DNA of 62,746 nt from CAZLKN01 sp964560135 (GTDB lineage Bacteria; Actinomycetota; JAICYB01). The translations under genes were made by a program, and so were the position numbers. The stretch lies in contig CAZLKN010000012.1 in the NCBI GenBank assembly GCA_964560135.1, positions 1 through 62,746 on the forward strand, read 5' to 3'. Shown one piece after another: positions 1-8,256 of the stretch; positions within the stretch are counted from its first letter, which is position 1; each line of letters begins with the position of its first letter. The notes beneath the pieces were generated by a model, which ran no database searches, had not been told where the DNA came from, and saw only the letters and a program-made list of their open reading frames with translations.

Positions 1-1164
1 GAGCACGTCCTCGGTGGTGGGGGGCCGGCCGGAGGCGGTGTCACGCCAGCCCGACTCGGCCAACACGTCGCGCAGCTCGGAGACCAGGGTCTCCTGGGAG
101 CATCGTCCGTCCCGGAGCAGCAGGGCCAGCGTCAACTCGCCGGTCGCGGCGCGGAAGCCGTTGGGTGGGAGCATCCGGCGCGCGGCGGCCCGCCACAGCG
201 AGGGATGGTCCACGGCGAGCGCGGCCCCCTCGCGGGTGAGGGTGAGACGGCGAGCCCGTGACCGGACGGCCCCCAGATCCCTGGCCAGTCCGTGCAGCAG
301 GTAGAGCTGGCGCACCTCTTCCTCGTCGCGCGGTGGTGCGGGCAGCTCCCACCATCCGAACAGGGAGGCCGTCTCCTGGACGAAGGCGCGTGCGAGCTGT
401 CCGGAGGAGGTCAGCGGCACCCCGTCGGAGGCGCGGTCGAGGAGCCAGCGGAGCGGCGCCAGTCCGGTGGTGTCCGAGGGCGCGGGCACCGCCTCACGCA
501 GCCGGTCGGCGAGCGGTTCGAGGAGCCGCTGCCGTGCCTCCCCACCCGAGGTGGTCCACAGCTCGATGCGTTCCGCCGTGACCGCCTCCCGCAGGTTCAT
601 CCCCGCGAGGTCGGCGCGGGGACGGGTGAGGGTGTCGGCGGTGAGGCGGCGCTGGGCTGAGCGCCAGCCGCGCGCGCCGGGCCGGAGGTCGCCGGCCATG
701 CACGCGAGCTCGAGTGTCCCCGCGATCTCGCGGTGGGCGCGCTGCTCGGCCGGGCCCATGAGCTCACCCCACCGCAGCCCCGGCAGATCCGGCGGGTCGA
801 CTCCCGATCTGCCGCTGGCCCTGCGCATCTCCGCCATCCCCCGCCGTTCGCCGTGGGCGTAGGCCTCGAAGACCGCGGATGTGGCGTCTGACCGGCAGAT
901 CGACGCGTAGCGACCGTAGCCGAGCATGCCGAGGAGCTTACCGAGTGCGTGGGCGATGCCCTCCTGCTCGGCCCGGGGGATCTCCCAGGTGGTGGGAAGC
1001 TCGTGCCAGAGGAAGGTCTGGAGGTCGAGCTGGGTGAGGGCTTCGAGCCCATCGCCTGAGGTGGCCGCCTCGAGGGCAGCCTCGGCCATCCCCGCGAGGA
1101 TGGTGTCCTCGCGGGCGAGCCGCTCGAGCGCGGAAGATACCGCCGGATCGGTCGCGCCAGCCAT
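1..1164 (-). CDS. hypothetical protein, 3' end outside window
   Basis: An uninterrupted reading frame of 388 codons starts at an ATG at 1164 and runs off the left edge. The protein is soluble, with no signal peptide or membrane segment, and rich in Arg, Glu and Leu. Its C-terminal third (LTSSGQLARAFVQETASLFG, later RLTLTREGAAL) resembles the tail of actinobacterial proteins annotated as pRiA4b ORF-3-like or SEC-C-associated. That resemblance is from memory and gives no function. No good ribosome-binding site precedes the ATG. The gene diverges from the propeller gene at 1270. It is real by codon usage and length, but unassigned. Confidence 0.7.
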   Translation of the reverse strand, partial: MAGATDPAVSSALERLAREDTILAGMAEAALEAATSGDGLEALTQLDLQTFLWHELPTTWEIPRAEQEGIAHALGKLLGMLGYGRYASICRSDATSAVFEAYAHGERRGMAEMRRASGRSGVDPPDLPGLRWGELMGPAEQRAHREIAGTLELACMAGDLRPGARGWRSAQRRLTADTLTRPRADLAGMNLREAVTAERIELWTTSGGEARQRLLEPLADRLREAVPAPSDTTGLAPLRWLLDRASDGVPLTSSGQLARAFVQETASLFGWWELPAPPRDEEEVRQLYLLHGLARDLGAVRSRARRLTLTREGAALAVDHPSLWRAAARRMLPPNGFRAATGELTLALLLRDGRCSQETLVSELRDVLAESGWRDTASGRPPTTEDVL

Positions 1165-1269
1165 ACGAGCGACATCCTGACAGCCACCGGTGACGTTTTC
1201 CGCGAGAAGGACAACACCGGGTGGCGGCGAACCCGTTCGGTGTCAGGTCTTCTTCGTCGGGGGTCAGCC

Positions 1270-2259
1270 ATGCGATCGCTTCGTATCGCCCTGATCGTGT
1301 TCCTGGGTCTTCTGGTCATGCCGACGGCCCGCGGCGGGCCGGTCACCCAGGATCCGTGCACCGGGTCGGTGACCGGCCCCGAGGTGTTCGTCCGTATCGG
1401 GTCGAACGTGCTCGAGAACCTGTTGTTCGACTCGGGTGCGCTGTGGGTCTCCGACGGAAGCGCCAACAAGGTGCTGCGACTCGACGCCGACGGCACCGTG
1501 ACCGGCGGCCTCGACGAGATCCCGGCCCCCGGGGGCCTGGCCGCGGGGCCCGACGGGCTGATCTACGCCGGGTGGCAGAACGGGGCGATGACCGCAGTGC
1601 TCCGGGCGGGAGCTTCGAAGGTCGTCCGCTTCGACCCCGCCGACCCCAACGGCACCGTCGAGGTGTACGCGGAAGGGTTCCACATGCCCAACGGCATGAC
1701 GTTCGGGCCCGGCGACGACCTGTACATCTCCAACGACTTCGACCACGGCCTGATCCGCATCCCTCGCGACGACCCCTCCGGGTGGCACGAGCTCGCGCCG
1801 GTGTGGGGCACCAACGGTCTGGTGGTCGACCCCGAAGGGGAGAATCTGTACGCGGCGGTCACCTTCGACCAGCGGTCGCCGATCGAACGGATCCCCTTGG
1901 ACGACCCGCAGGACCATGAGACGTTCGCGCAGCTCTCCTTCGGTGCGGTGTCGCTGGAGCCGGGCGTGCACACCGACGGCGACCCCTCGGCGCCGCTGCT
2001 GGGGGTGAAGGGCCTGGATGATATGACCCGCGACGACGACGGCACCCTGTACGTGGTCGCCAACGGCACCGGCGAGCTGATCAGGGTGGACCCCGACGCC
2101 TCGGCGTGCCTGGTCGCCTCCGGGTTCCAGAACCCGTCCTCGGTCCGGATCGCACCGCAGGGAAGTGCCTTCGACACCTCGGGTGAAACCTTCACCCTCT
2201 ACGTCACGGAGTTCTCGGGGGCGATCCGTACCGTCGGCTACACCCCGGCGGCCGGGTAG
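1270..2259 (+). CDS. secreted NHL/SMP-30-like beta-propeller protein (ScyD/ScyE-like)
   Basis: 329 residues. A signal peptide fills residues 1-25 (MRSLRIALIVFLGLLVMPTA), so I start at this ATG rather than the in-frame codon 30 bases upstream. The mature part repeats propeller blades of the SMP-30/NHL type: DGTVTGGLDEIPAPGGLAAG, LWVSDGSANKVLRLD, GDDLYISNDF, GTLYVVANGTGELIRVDPD. The end, NPSSVRIAPQG then TLYVTEFSG, is typical of exported actinobacterial ScyD/ScyE-like proteins. Role is unknown: an extracytoplasmic lactonase-like or binding propeller is the most one can say. It stands alone between a divergent gene and the monooxygenase. Confidence 0.75.
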   Translation: MRSLRIALIVFLGLLVMPTARGGPVTQDPCTGSVTGPEVFVRIGSNVLENLLFDSGALWVSDGSANKVLRLDADGTVTGGLDEIPAPGGLAAGPDGLIYAGWQNGAMTAVLRAGASKVVRFDPADPNGTVEVYAEGFHMPNGMTFGPGDDLYISNDFDHGLIRIPRDDPSGWHELAPVWGTNGLVVDPEGENLYAAVTFDQRSPIERIPLDDPQDHETFAQLSFGAVSLEPGVHTDGDPSAPLLGVKGLDDMTRDDDGTLYVVANGTGELIRVDPDASACLVASGFQNPSSVRIAPQGSAFDTSGETFTLYVTEFSGAIRTVGYTPAAG

Positions 2260-2296
2260 TCGCAAGCCCCCTTTTCCGCGGAGCGGGCCGATGGGC

Positions 2297-2302
2297 TAGG
2301 CT
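2297..2302 (+). promoter_or_regulatory. -10 hexamer TAGGCT, apparent leaderless promoter
   Basis: TAGGCT ends 6 bases before the GTG of the monooxygenase at 2309. A transcript starting at the usual distance from a -10 box would begin at the start codon. No Shine-Dalgarno sequence is present. Confidence 0.5.
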
Positions 2303-2308
2303 CCGCAC

Positions 2309-3811
2309 GTGAGCGTCGATGTCGCCGTCGTCGGGTGCGGCCCCGTGGGGGCCGTCGCTGCGAACCTGCTCGGCCAGGCCGGGCTGAGCGCCGAGGTCGT
2401 GGAGCGGACTCCCTCCATCTACCACCTGTCGCGCGCGGCGCACTTCGACGCCGAGATCATGCGCATCTTCCAGGGGCTCGGCCTCGTGCCGGAGGTTCTG
2501 CCCGCCTGCCGTCCGACGCCCGCGATGCACTTCGTGGACGCCGAGGGTGAGCGCCTGGTCGGACTCGACCTGCCGCAGCGCACGCGGCAGGGCTGGGCCT
2601 CGGGCTACACCTTCTACGAGCCCGACCTCCTGCGCGCCCTGCGTGCCGGTATCGAGCGCTACCCGCAGGTGAGCGTGCGCCTCGGTGACGAGGCGGTGGC
2701 GGTCGCCCAGCATGCCGACGGCGTGACGCTGGGTGTCCGCGATGCCGCGGGGGCCGAACGCGAGGTGGAGGCCCGCTACCTGATCGCTGCCGACGGGGCG
2801 ACGAGCACCGTCCGCGGGCTGCTCGGCATCGACGTCGAGGATCTGGGCCTCGAGCAGGATTGGCTCGTCGTGGACACGATGCTGCGCCGCCCCGTCGACC
2901 TGCCCGGCTCCGTCCTGCACATCTGTGATCCGGAGCGGCCCGTCACCTACGTTCCCTCGGCCGGCGAGCACCGGCGGTGGGAGTTCATGCTCCTCGACGA
3001 CGAGACGGCGGAGGAGATGCAGCGCCCGGAGGTCGTCCGCGATCTCCTCGCCCCCTGGCTCGGCCCGGACGACGCCGAGGTGCTGCGCGCGCACGTCTAC
3101 ACGTTCCGCGCGGCGGTGGCCCGCCGGTGGCGCGAGGGGCGCGTGTTCCTCGGCGGTGACGCCGCCCACGAGCTCCCGCCCTTCCTCGGCCAGGGCATGG
3201 GATCCGGCGTCCGGGACGTCACGAACCTCGTCTGGAAGCTCGCCTCCGTGCTGTCCGGCCGGGCGGACGGGTCCCTGCTCGACACCTACGAACAGGAGCG
3301 CGCACCCCACGTACGGGGGGTCGCGGAGATCTCCGTCCGCCTCGGACGGGCGATCCTCACCACCGATCCGGAAGCCGCCGCGGCGCTGGAGAAGGGCGAG
3401 GGACGGCTCCCGGCTCTGGACGCCGGCGTGATCGCACCGGGCGGGCCGCCGGCGGGCAAGCTCGGCCCCCAGCCGCGGGTACGCACCGAGCGCGGCGGTG
3501 AGCTGCTGGACGAGGCGATCGGACCGCGCGTCGCGCTGATCGCCCGCCGCGACCCCCGATCCGTGCTCGACGCGGAGGATCTCGCCTTCTGGGACGAGCT
3601 GGACGCCGCGTTCATCGCCGTGGCTTCCGCAGGGGGCGGCCGTCCGGAGGTCGCCGAGCCCACGGTTGGCGTGGTGGAGGTCGACTCCTACCTCGACGAC
3701 CTTCTCGACACCGACGACGCATTGCTCGTCCTTCGTCCCGACCGGTACGTCTTCGGCGTGGGCGACCCCGCCGAAATCACTGCGGCGTTCCGCGGGCATC
3801 TCCGGCCCTGA
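2309..3811 (+). CDS. FAD-dependent aromatic-ring monooxygenase, MhpA-like
   Basis: 500 residues, GTG start. The N-terminal Rossmann motif GCGPVG (residues 9-14) binds FAD. AADGATSTVRGLLGI and GDAAHELPPFLGQGMGSGVR are the two further flavin motifs of the PheA/TfdB/MhpA (group A) hydroxylases, and the enzyme has the usual length. The family hydroxylates phenolic rings with NAD(P)H and oxygen. The closest named relatives hydroxylate 3-(3-hydroxyphenyl)propionate, but no mhp catabolic neighbours are present, so the substrate is open. It could equally tailor a secondary metabolite. It is transcribed alone. Confidence 0.85.
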   Translation: MSVDVAVVGCGPVGAVAANLLGQAGLSAEVVERTPSIYHLSRAAHFDAEIMRIFQGLGLVPEVLPACRPTPAMHFVDAEGERLVGLDLPQRTRQGWASGYTFYEPDLLRALRAGIERYPQVSVRLGDEAVAVAQHADGVTLGVRDAAGAEREVEARYLIAADGATSTVRGLLGIDVEDLGLEQDWLVVDTMLRRPVDLPGSVLHICDPERPVTYVPSAGEHRRWEFMLLDDETAEEMQRPEVVRDLLAPWLGPDDAEVLRAHVYTFRAAVARRWREGRVFLGGDAAHELPPFLGQGMGSGVRDVTNLVWKLASVLSGRADGSLLDTYEQERAPHVRGVAEISVRLGRAILTTDPEAAAALEKGEGRLPALDAGVIAPGGPPAGKLGPQPRVRTERGGELLDEAIGPRVALIARRDPRSVLDAEDLAFWDELDAAFIAVASAGGGRPEVAEPTVGVVEVDSYLDDLLDTDDALLVLRPDRYVFGVGDPAEITAAFRGHLRP

Positions 3812-3838
3812 CGCTGCGGGCCGGGGATGCGGACCGGA

Positions 3839-3844
3839 TAGGCT
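3839..3844 (+). promoter_or_regulatory. -10 hexamer TAGGCT in front of phoU, leaderless
   Basis: TAGGCT ends 7 bases upstream of the phoU ATG at 3852. There is no Shine-Dalgarno sequence in the 40-base gap after the monooxygenase gene. Confidence 0.5.
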
Positions 3845-3851
3845 GGGGGAT

Positions 3852-4523
3852 ATGCGAAAATCCTTCCACGAGCAGCTCGGCGAGGCGGAGGCGGCGATCG
3901 TCGAGATGGCGGGCCTTTCCCTGCAGCAGCTCGACCGCGTGCTCCGGGCCCTCGATCGGGGCGACGAAGCCCTCGCCGAGATCGTGATCGGTGGCGACGA
4001 CCCGATCGACGAGCTCTACATCCAGATCGAGGAGAAGATCCTCATGCTCCTCGCCCTGCAGGCCCCCGTGGCCTCCGACCTGCGGCTCGTCTCGGCCATC
4101 CTTCACATCAACATCCACGTGGAACGTGTCGCCGACCTGTGCGTGAACATCGCGAAGTTCGTGAAGCTCACGATCGACATGCCCACCTCGGAGGACATCC
4201 TCCGGGAGCTGATCGAGATGGGCCGCCACGCCGGGCTCATGTTGGATGCCTCGATCCAGTCCTTCTCGAAGAGGGATCTCGAGCTGGCGATGGGCCTTCC
4301 CCGGGTGGACGACCGGATCGACCGCCTGAACCGGCGCATCTTCAAGGAGCTGGTGAAGCTCGGGGACGAGTCGATGATCGAGTGGGCGGCCCGGATGGTG
4401 CTCGTGTCGCGTCAGCTCGAGCGGATGGGCGACCACGCCGTGGACATCGGCGAGCAGGTCGCCTTCATGATCACCGGCGTGTTCCGTGAGTTCACCGACG
4501 CTTCGGCGAAGGACAACGTCTAG
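3852..4523 (+). CDS. phoU: phosphate transport regulator PhoU
   Basis: 223 residues. Two related three-helix PhoU bundles are visible, with the conserved metal-binding style motifs DEL-x-IEEK (residues about 57-64) and ERMGDHAVDIGE near residue 193. PhoU links the Pst transporter to the phosphate-sensing kinase and damps signalling when phosphate is ample. An in-frame extension upstream exists, but this ATG gives the normal MRKSFHEQL start and follows a -10 box closely. phoU lies on the strand opposite pstB and converges on it with a 15-base gap, so it is not cotranscribed with pst as in many bacteria. Confidence 0.93.
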   Translation: MRKSFHEQLGEAEAAIVEMAGLSLQQLDRVLRALDRGDEALAEIVIGGDDPIDELYIQIEEKILMLLALQAPVASDLRLVSAILHINIHVERVADLCVNIAKFVKLTIDMPTSEDILRELIEMGRHAGLMLDASIQSFSKRDLELAMGLPRVDDRIDRLNRRIFKELVKLGDESMIEWAARMVLVSRQLERMGDHAVDIGEQVAFMITGVFREFTDASAKDNV

Positions 4524-4538
4524 ACCGGCGCAGCGTCC

Positions 4539-5441
4539 TCAGCCGATGCGGCCCGTGACGTAGTCCTCGGTCCGCTTGTCCGCCGGCTTTGTGAAGATCC
4601 TCCTCGTGAGGTCGTACTCGATGAGCTCCCCTGTCCGTTCGCCGTTGGGTCCGACCTCGACGGTCAGGAAGGCCGTCATCTCGGCTACACGGGCGGCCTG
4701 CTGCATGTTGTGGGTCACGATCACGATCGAGTAGTGGGCTTTGAGGTCGTCCATGAGGTCTTCGATCGCGGTCGTGGCGATCGGGTCGAGGGCCGAGCAG
4801 GGCTCGTCCATGAGGATGACGTCCGGCTCGACGGCGATCGCGCGGGCGATGCACAGCCGCTGCTGCTGTCCTCCCGACAGGGTGTAGGCGTTCTGGCGGA
4901 GCTTGTCCTTGACCTCGTCCCACAGGGCGGCACGCCGCAGCGCCTTCTCGACGACCTCGTCGAGGCCGTGGCGGACGCCGTTCACCCGGGGGCCGAAGGC
5001 GATGTTGTCGTAGATCGACTTCGGGAACGGGTTGGGCTTCTGGAAGACCATCCCGATCCGGCGGCACACCTCGACGGCGTCCACCTCGGGCCCGTAGAGG
5101 TCGACCCCCTGATAGCGGATGTGACCCTCGATCCGGGCGCTGGGGACCAGGTCGTTCATCCGGTTGAAGCACCGGATGAGGGTGGACTTGCCGCAGCCCG
5201 ACGGCCCGATGATCGCGGTGATCTGGTTCTCGTGGATGTCGAGCGAGATGTCACGGATCGCCGGGAACGACCCGTAGAAGACGCTCAGGTCGCTGACCTC
5301 GAAGACGGCTTTGAGTTGTCCCACGGTCTCCTCGACGAATTCGTAGTTCCCGCTTCCCCGGTTGATGCGGAGGCGGGGGTTGCCGGCCGGGATCGGTCCG
5401 CCCGTCCCGGTCACCGATGGTTGCATCTTCCTCGTCGTCAT
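4539..5441 (-). CDS. pstB: phosphate ABC transporter ATP-binding protein PstB
   Basis: 300 residues. Walker A GPSGCGKST, Q-loop MVFQKPNPFP, signature TLSGGQQQR, Walker B VILMDEPCSALDP and the switch histidine in VTHNM are all intact. It energises phosphate import by PstCA. An extension of about 45 residues precedes the ABC core (family length about 250-260), with MTTRKMQPS as the start. Its ATG overlaps the stop of pstA by one base (TGATG), so translation is coupled. It is the last gene of the reverse-strand unit. Confidence 0.95.
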   Translation of the reverse strand: MTTRKMQPSVTGTGGPIPAGNPRLRINRGSGNYEFVEETVGQLKAVFEVSDLSVFYGSFPAIRDISLDIHENQITAIIGPSGCGKSTLIRCFNRMNDLVPSARIEGHIRYQGVDLYGPEVDAVEVCRRIGMVFQKPNPFPKSIYDNIAFGPRVNGVRHGLDEVVEKALRRAALWDEVKDKLRQNAYTLSGGQQQRLCIARAIAVEPDVILMDEPCSALDPIATTAIEDLMDDLKAHYSIVIVTHNMQQAARVAEMTAFLTVEVGPNGERTGELIEYDLTRRIFTKPADKRTEDYVTGRIG

Positions 5442-6334
5442 CACCACTCCCGTCGGGATCGGTTCCGCAGCACGATCGCCACGGCGTTCATCGACAGCAG
5501 CACCACGAGCAGCACGAGGCCGGCGGCCGCGGCGAGCTCCGCGAAGGCCGCCTGCGGGCGCGACACCCAGTTGAAGATCTGGATCGGCAGCACGGTGAAG
5601 GGGTCGAGCGGCCCCCGGGGGTCGAAGGCGATGAAGGTGAGCGCCCCGATCGTGATCAGGGGGGCGGTCTCGCCGATGGCTCTGGAGAGGGCGAGGATCG
5701 TGCCCGTGAGCATCCCCGGCAGGGCCGGCGGCAGCACCTGGTGGCGGACGGCCTCCCAGGGCGTGGCCCCCAGGGCGAGCGCCCCGGCACGGATCTCCTG
5801 GGGGACGGCCCTGAGCGACTCGCGCGCGGCGATGATGATCACCGGCAGGACGAGGAGGGTGAGGGTGAGGGCCCCGGCGAGGATCACGCGTCCGAGGCCC
5901 ATCATCCGTACGAACAGCCCCAGGCCCAGCAGGCCGTAGATGATCGAGGGCACCGCAGCCAGGTTCGCGATGTTGGTCTCGATCATCCGGGTCAGGCGGT
6001 TGTCCGGAGCGAACTCCTCGAGGTAGAGAGCGGCGCCGATCCCCAGCGGCACCGCGGCGAAGGCGGTGATCCCCATCACCCACAGCGTCCCGAGGATCGC
6101 CGAGCGGATCCCGGCGCGCTCCGGGAACCGGGACGGGTAATTGGTGAGGAAGTCGAGGGAGAGCCGTCCGGCTCCGTCGCGCAGGAGCGTGAACAGCAGC
6201 GTGATCAGTACCCCGATCGCGATCAGGGTCGCGATCAGCAGCGCCGCCTCGAAGGCGAGGTTGCTCCGCCGGAGCCTCGGAGCGGAGGCCATGGCGTCCG
6301 GGGGCCTGGTCGCCGGAGGTGTGCGGACGGCCAT
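5441..6334 (-). CDS. pstA: phosphate ABC transporter permease PstA
   Basis: 297 residues with six hydrophobic segments and the permease EAA-type loop (GALALGATPWEAVRHQVLPP). FTVLPIQIFNW near the end is typical of PstA. It forms the membrane channel with PstC. The start ATG at 6334 shares its A with the pstC stop (TGATG), and the stop overlaps pstB in the same way. A hydrophilic N-terminal tail of about 30 residues precedes the first membrane helix. Confidence 0.94.
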   Translation of the reverse strand: MAVRTPPATRPPDAMASAPRLRRSNLAFEAALLIATLIAIGVLITLLFTLLRDGAGRLSLDFLTNYPSRFPERAGIRSAILGTLWVMGITAFAAVPLGIGAALYLEEFAPDNRLTRMIETNIANLAAVPSIIYGLLGLGLFVRMMGLGRVILAGALTLTLLVLPVIIIAARESLRAVPQEIRAGALALGATPWEAVRHQVLPPALPGMLTGTILALSRAIGETAPLITIGALTFIAFDPRGPLDPFTVLPIQIFNWVSRPQAAFAELAAAAGLVLLVVLLSMNAVAIVLRNRSRREW

Positions 6335-7251
6335 CAATACGCCTCCCGGAACCGGCGGACGAGGCGCTGGCTGGCCATGTTGAGGGCGAGGGTGATCAGG
6401 AACAGCAGCATGCCGACGGCGAAGATCGCTTTGTACTCGATCGAGAAGTGCGGGGTGTCGCCCAGAGAGACCTGGACGATGTACCCGGTCATCGTGTGGA
6501 TGCTGCGCAGCGGGTTGATGTGGAGCAGCGGCGTCTGTCCGGCGGCGATCGCCACGATCATCGTCTCCCCCACGGCCCGGGAGATCCCGAGGACGATCGA
6601 GGCCATCACCCCCGACAGCGCCGCGGGCAGAACCACCCGCAGGGACACCGTCATCCGGGACGATCCGAGGGCGTAGGCGCCCTGGCGCAGCCCCTGGGGG
6701 ACGGCGGCCATGGCGTCCTCGGAGATCGAGGCGATGGTGGGGATGATCATGATCCCCACCACGACCCCGGCCGACAGCCCATTGAACAACTCGGCCCCCG
6801 GGAACAGCCCGCGGATCACCACCACCGTCACGAAGTTGAGGGCGAAGTAGCCGAGGACCACAGTGGGGATGCCGGCCAGCACCTCCAGGACGGGCTTGAG
6901 CTTGCGCCGGACTCGGGGGGAGGCGTACTCGCTCAGGTACACGGCGGTGGCGACCCCGAGGGGGACCCCCACGAGGCCCGCGAGCGCCCCGATCATCAGC
7001 GTCCCGGACACGAGCGGAAGGACACCGAAGCTGCGGGGCTCGATCGACGGTGACCAATTCGTCCCGAGCACGAACTCCCGGAGGGGTACCTCCCGGAAGA
7101 ACCCGGCGGCCTCCGTGAGCAGCGTCAGGACGATCCCCGCCGTGGTCGCGATCGACAGCAGCCCGCATGCGAACAGCACCCCGCGGGCGAATGCCTCCTT
7201 GGGGCGGCGGCGCGGGCGCAGGTCCGGAGCGGCGGTGCTGCTGCTGTTCAT
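6334..7251 (-). CDS. pstC: phosphate ABC transporter permease PstC
   Basis: 305 residues, six membrane segments. GVPLGVATAVYLSEYA and the loop QGAYALGSSRMTVSLRVVLP match PstC. It pairs with PstA. The first four bases of the gene overlap the end of pstS (ATGA), and the stop shares one base with the pstA start, so pstS-C-A-B is a coupled unit. Confidence 0.94.
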   Translation of the reverse strand: MNSSSTAAPDLRPRRRPKEAFARGVLFACGLLSIATTAGIVLTLLTEAAGFFREVPLREFVLGTNWSPSIEPRSFGVLPLVSGTLMIGALAGLVGVPLGVATAVYLSEYASPRVRRKLKPVLEVLAGIPTVVLGYFALNFVTVVVIRGLFPGAELFNGLSAGVVVGIMIIPTIASISEDAMAAVPQGLRQGAYALGSSRMTVSLRVVLPAALSGVMASIVLGISRAVGETMIVAIAAGQTPLLHINPLRSIHTMTGYIVQVSLGDTPHFSIEYKAIFAVGMLLFLITLALNMASQRLVRRFREAY

Positions 7252-8192
7252 CGCAGGGCCCCCTGGAAGGCCCGCACGCTGGACTCGTGGCGGTCCCGCG
7301 GCAGGGGGACGTAGCCGATCTCGTCGAGGATGTCGTTGACGTTCTCGAGGTAGAAGCGGGTGAAGGCCTCGACCTCGGGCCGCCGGAGCGACTCCTGCTT
7401 CACGTAGATGAACAGGGGCCGGGACAGCGGCCGGTAGCGGTCGGCCTCGATCGCCTCCGCCGTCGGCGCGACGCAGCCGTCGCCGGCGTCGATCGCCAGG
7501 GCTTTCAGCTTGTCCGCGTTCTCCTCGTAGTAGGCCAGTCCGAAGTAGCCGAACGATCCGCGGTCGCCGGCCACGCCCTGGACGAGCACGTTGTCGTCCT
7601 CGCTGAACAGCACGCCCTCGGTGCGGGACGCGCCGGACTCACCCATCACGGCCTCGGTGAAGTAGTCGAAGGTCCCCGAGTCGTGGCCAGGCGAGTAGAG
7701 CTTCAGCGCGACATCGGGCAGGGAGGGATCCAGGTCGCTCCACCGGCGAACGGGGCTGCCCGGCTCCCAGGTCTCGCGGAGCTGCTCCACGGTGAGGCAA
7801 TCGTCGGGCACGAAGTCATCCTGCGGGTTGACGACGACAGCGATGGCGTCGATCGCGATGGCCAGTTCGATGTAGCGGACGCCGTTGGCCTCGCAGACCT
7901 CGATCTCCGAGTCCTTGATCGGGCGTGAGGCGTTTGTCAGATCGGTCTCGCCCGCACAGAACTTGCTGAAGCCGCCACCGGTGCCGCTCACGCCCACGGT
8001 CACGCGGACGCGCTCGCCGGCCAGTTGAAACTCCTCGGCAATCGCCTCGGTCACGGGGAAGACCGTGCTCGAGCCGTCCACGAACACCGACGGCGGTGGG
8101 TCTCCGCAGGCTCCGAGGAGGAACAGCAAACCGATGGCCGACCCCGCGAGTGTCCGGTGGCCCGGACGTGACGTCCACCATCGAAGTGCCAC
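7248..8192 (-). CDS. pstS: phosphate-binding lipoprotein PstS
   Basis: 314 residues, GTG start. A lipoprotein signal ends in LLGAC with the acylated Cys at residue 29. The mature protein opens with VDGSSTVFPVTEAIAEEF, the phosphate-binding loop of PstS. VSGTGGGFSKFCAGETDLTNASRPI is the second ligand-contact segment, cited here in part only as motif GTGGGF. It captures phosphate outside the membrane and delivers it to PstCA. It lies 64 bases downstream of phoP with a PHO box and a -10 hexamer filling the gap. No Shine-Dalgarno sequence precedes the GTG. Confidence 0.94.
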   Translation of the reverse strand: MALRWWTSRPGHRTLAGSAIGLLFLLGACGDPPPSVFVDGSSTVFPVTEAIAEEFQLAGERVRVTVGVSGTGGGFSKFCAGETDLTNASRPIKDSEIEVCEANGVRYIELAIAIDAIAVVVNPQDDFVPDDCLTVEQLRETWEPGSPVRRWSDLDPSLPDVALKLYSPGHDSGTFDYFTEAVMGESGASRTEGVLFSEDDNVLVQGVAGDRGSFGYFGLAYYEENADKLKALAIDAGDGCVAPTAEAIEADRYRPLSRPLFIYVKQESLRRPEVEAFTRFYLENVNDILDEIGYVPLPRDRHESSVRAFQGALR

Positions 8193-8199
8193 GCCGACG

Positions 8200-8205
8200 A
8201 CGCTA
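8200..8205 (-). promoter_or_regulatory. -10 hexamer TAGCGT of pstS, leaderless
   Basis: On the reverse strand TAGCGT is followed by 7 bases and then the pstS GTG. A -35 region at the usual 17-base spacing (8223-8228) would fall inside the third PHO-box unit, the arrangement expected for a PhoP-activated promoter. The assignment is inferred from spacing alone. Confidence 0.55.
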
Positions 8206-8210
8206 CGGGC

Positions 8211-8254
8211 GAACCGTGAACATGCACCGACCGGCAGGTGAACGGAGCATGAAC
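8211..8254 (-). promoter_or_regulatory. PHO box: four consecutive 11-base units upstream of pstS
   Basis: Read on the reverse strand, the gap between phoP and pstS divides into GTTCATGCTCC, GTTCACCTGCC, GGTCGGTGCAT and GTTCACGGTTC without a spare base. Three of the four begin GTTCA, matching the 11-base direct-repeat unit described for Streptomyces PhoP (consensus near GTTCACC). The array ends 18 bases before the pstS start and begins two bases after the phoP stop. PhoP made from the gene just upstream would be the expected activator under phosphate limitation. Confidence 0.8.
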
Positions 8255-8256
8255 GA

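Noticed and set aside
2204..3799. 531-codon open frame on the reverse strand
   Set aside because: Antisense shadow of the flavin monooxygenase gene.
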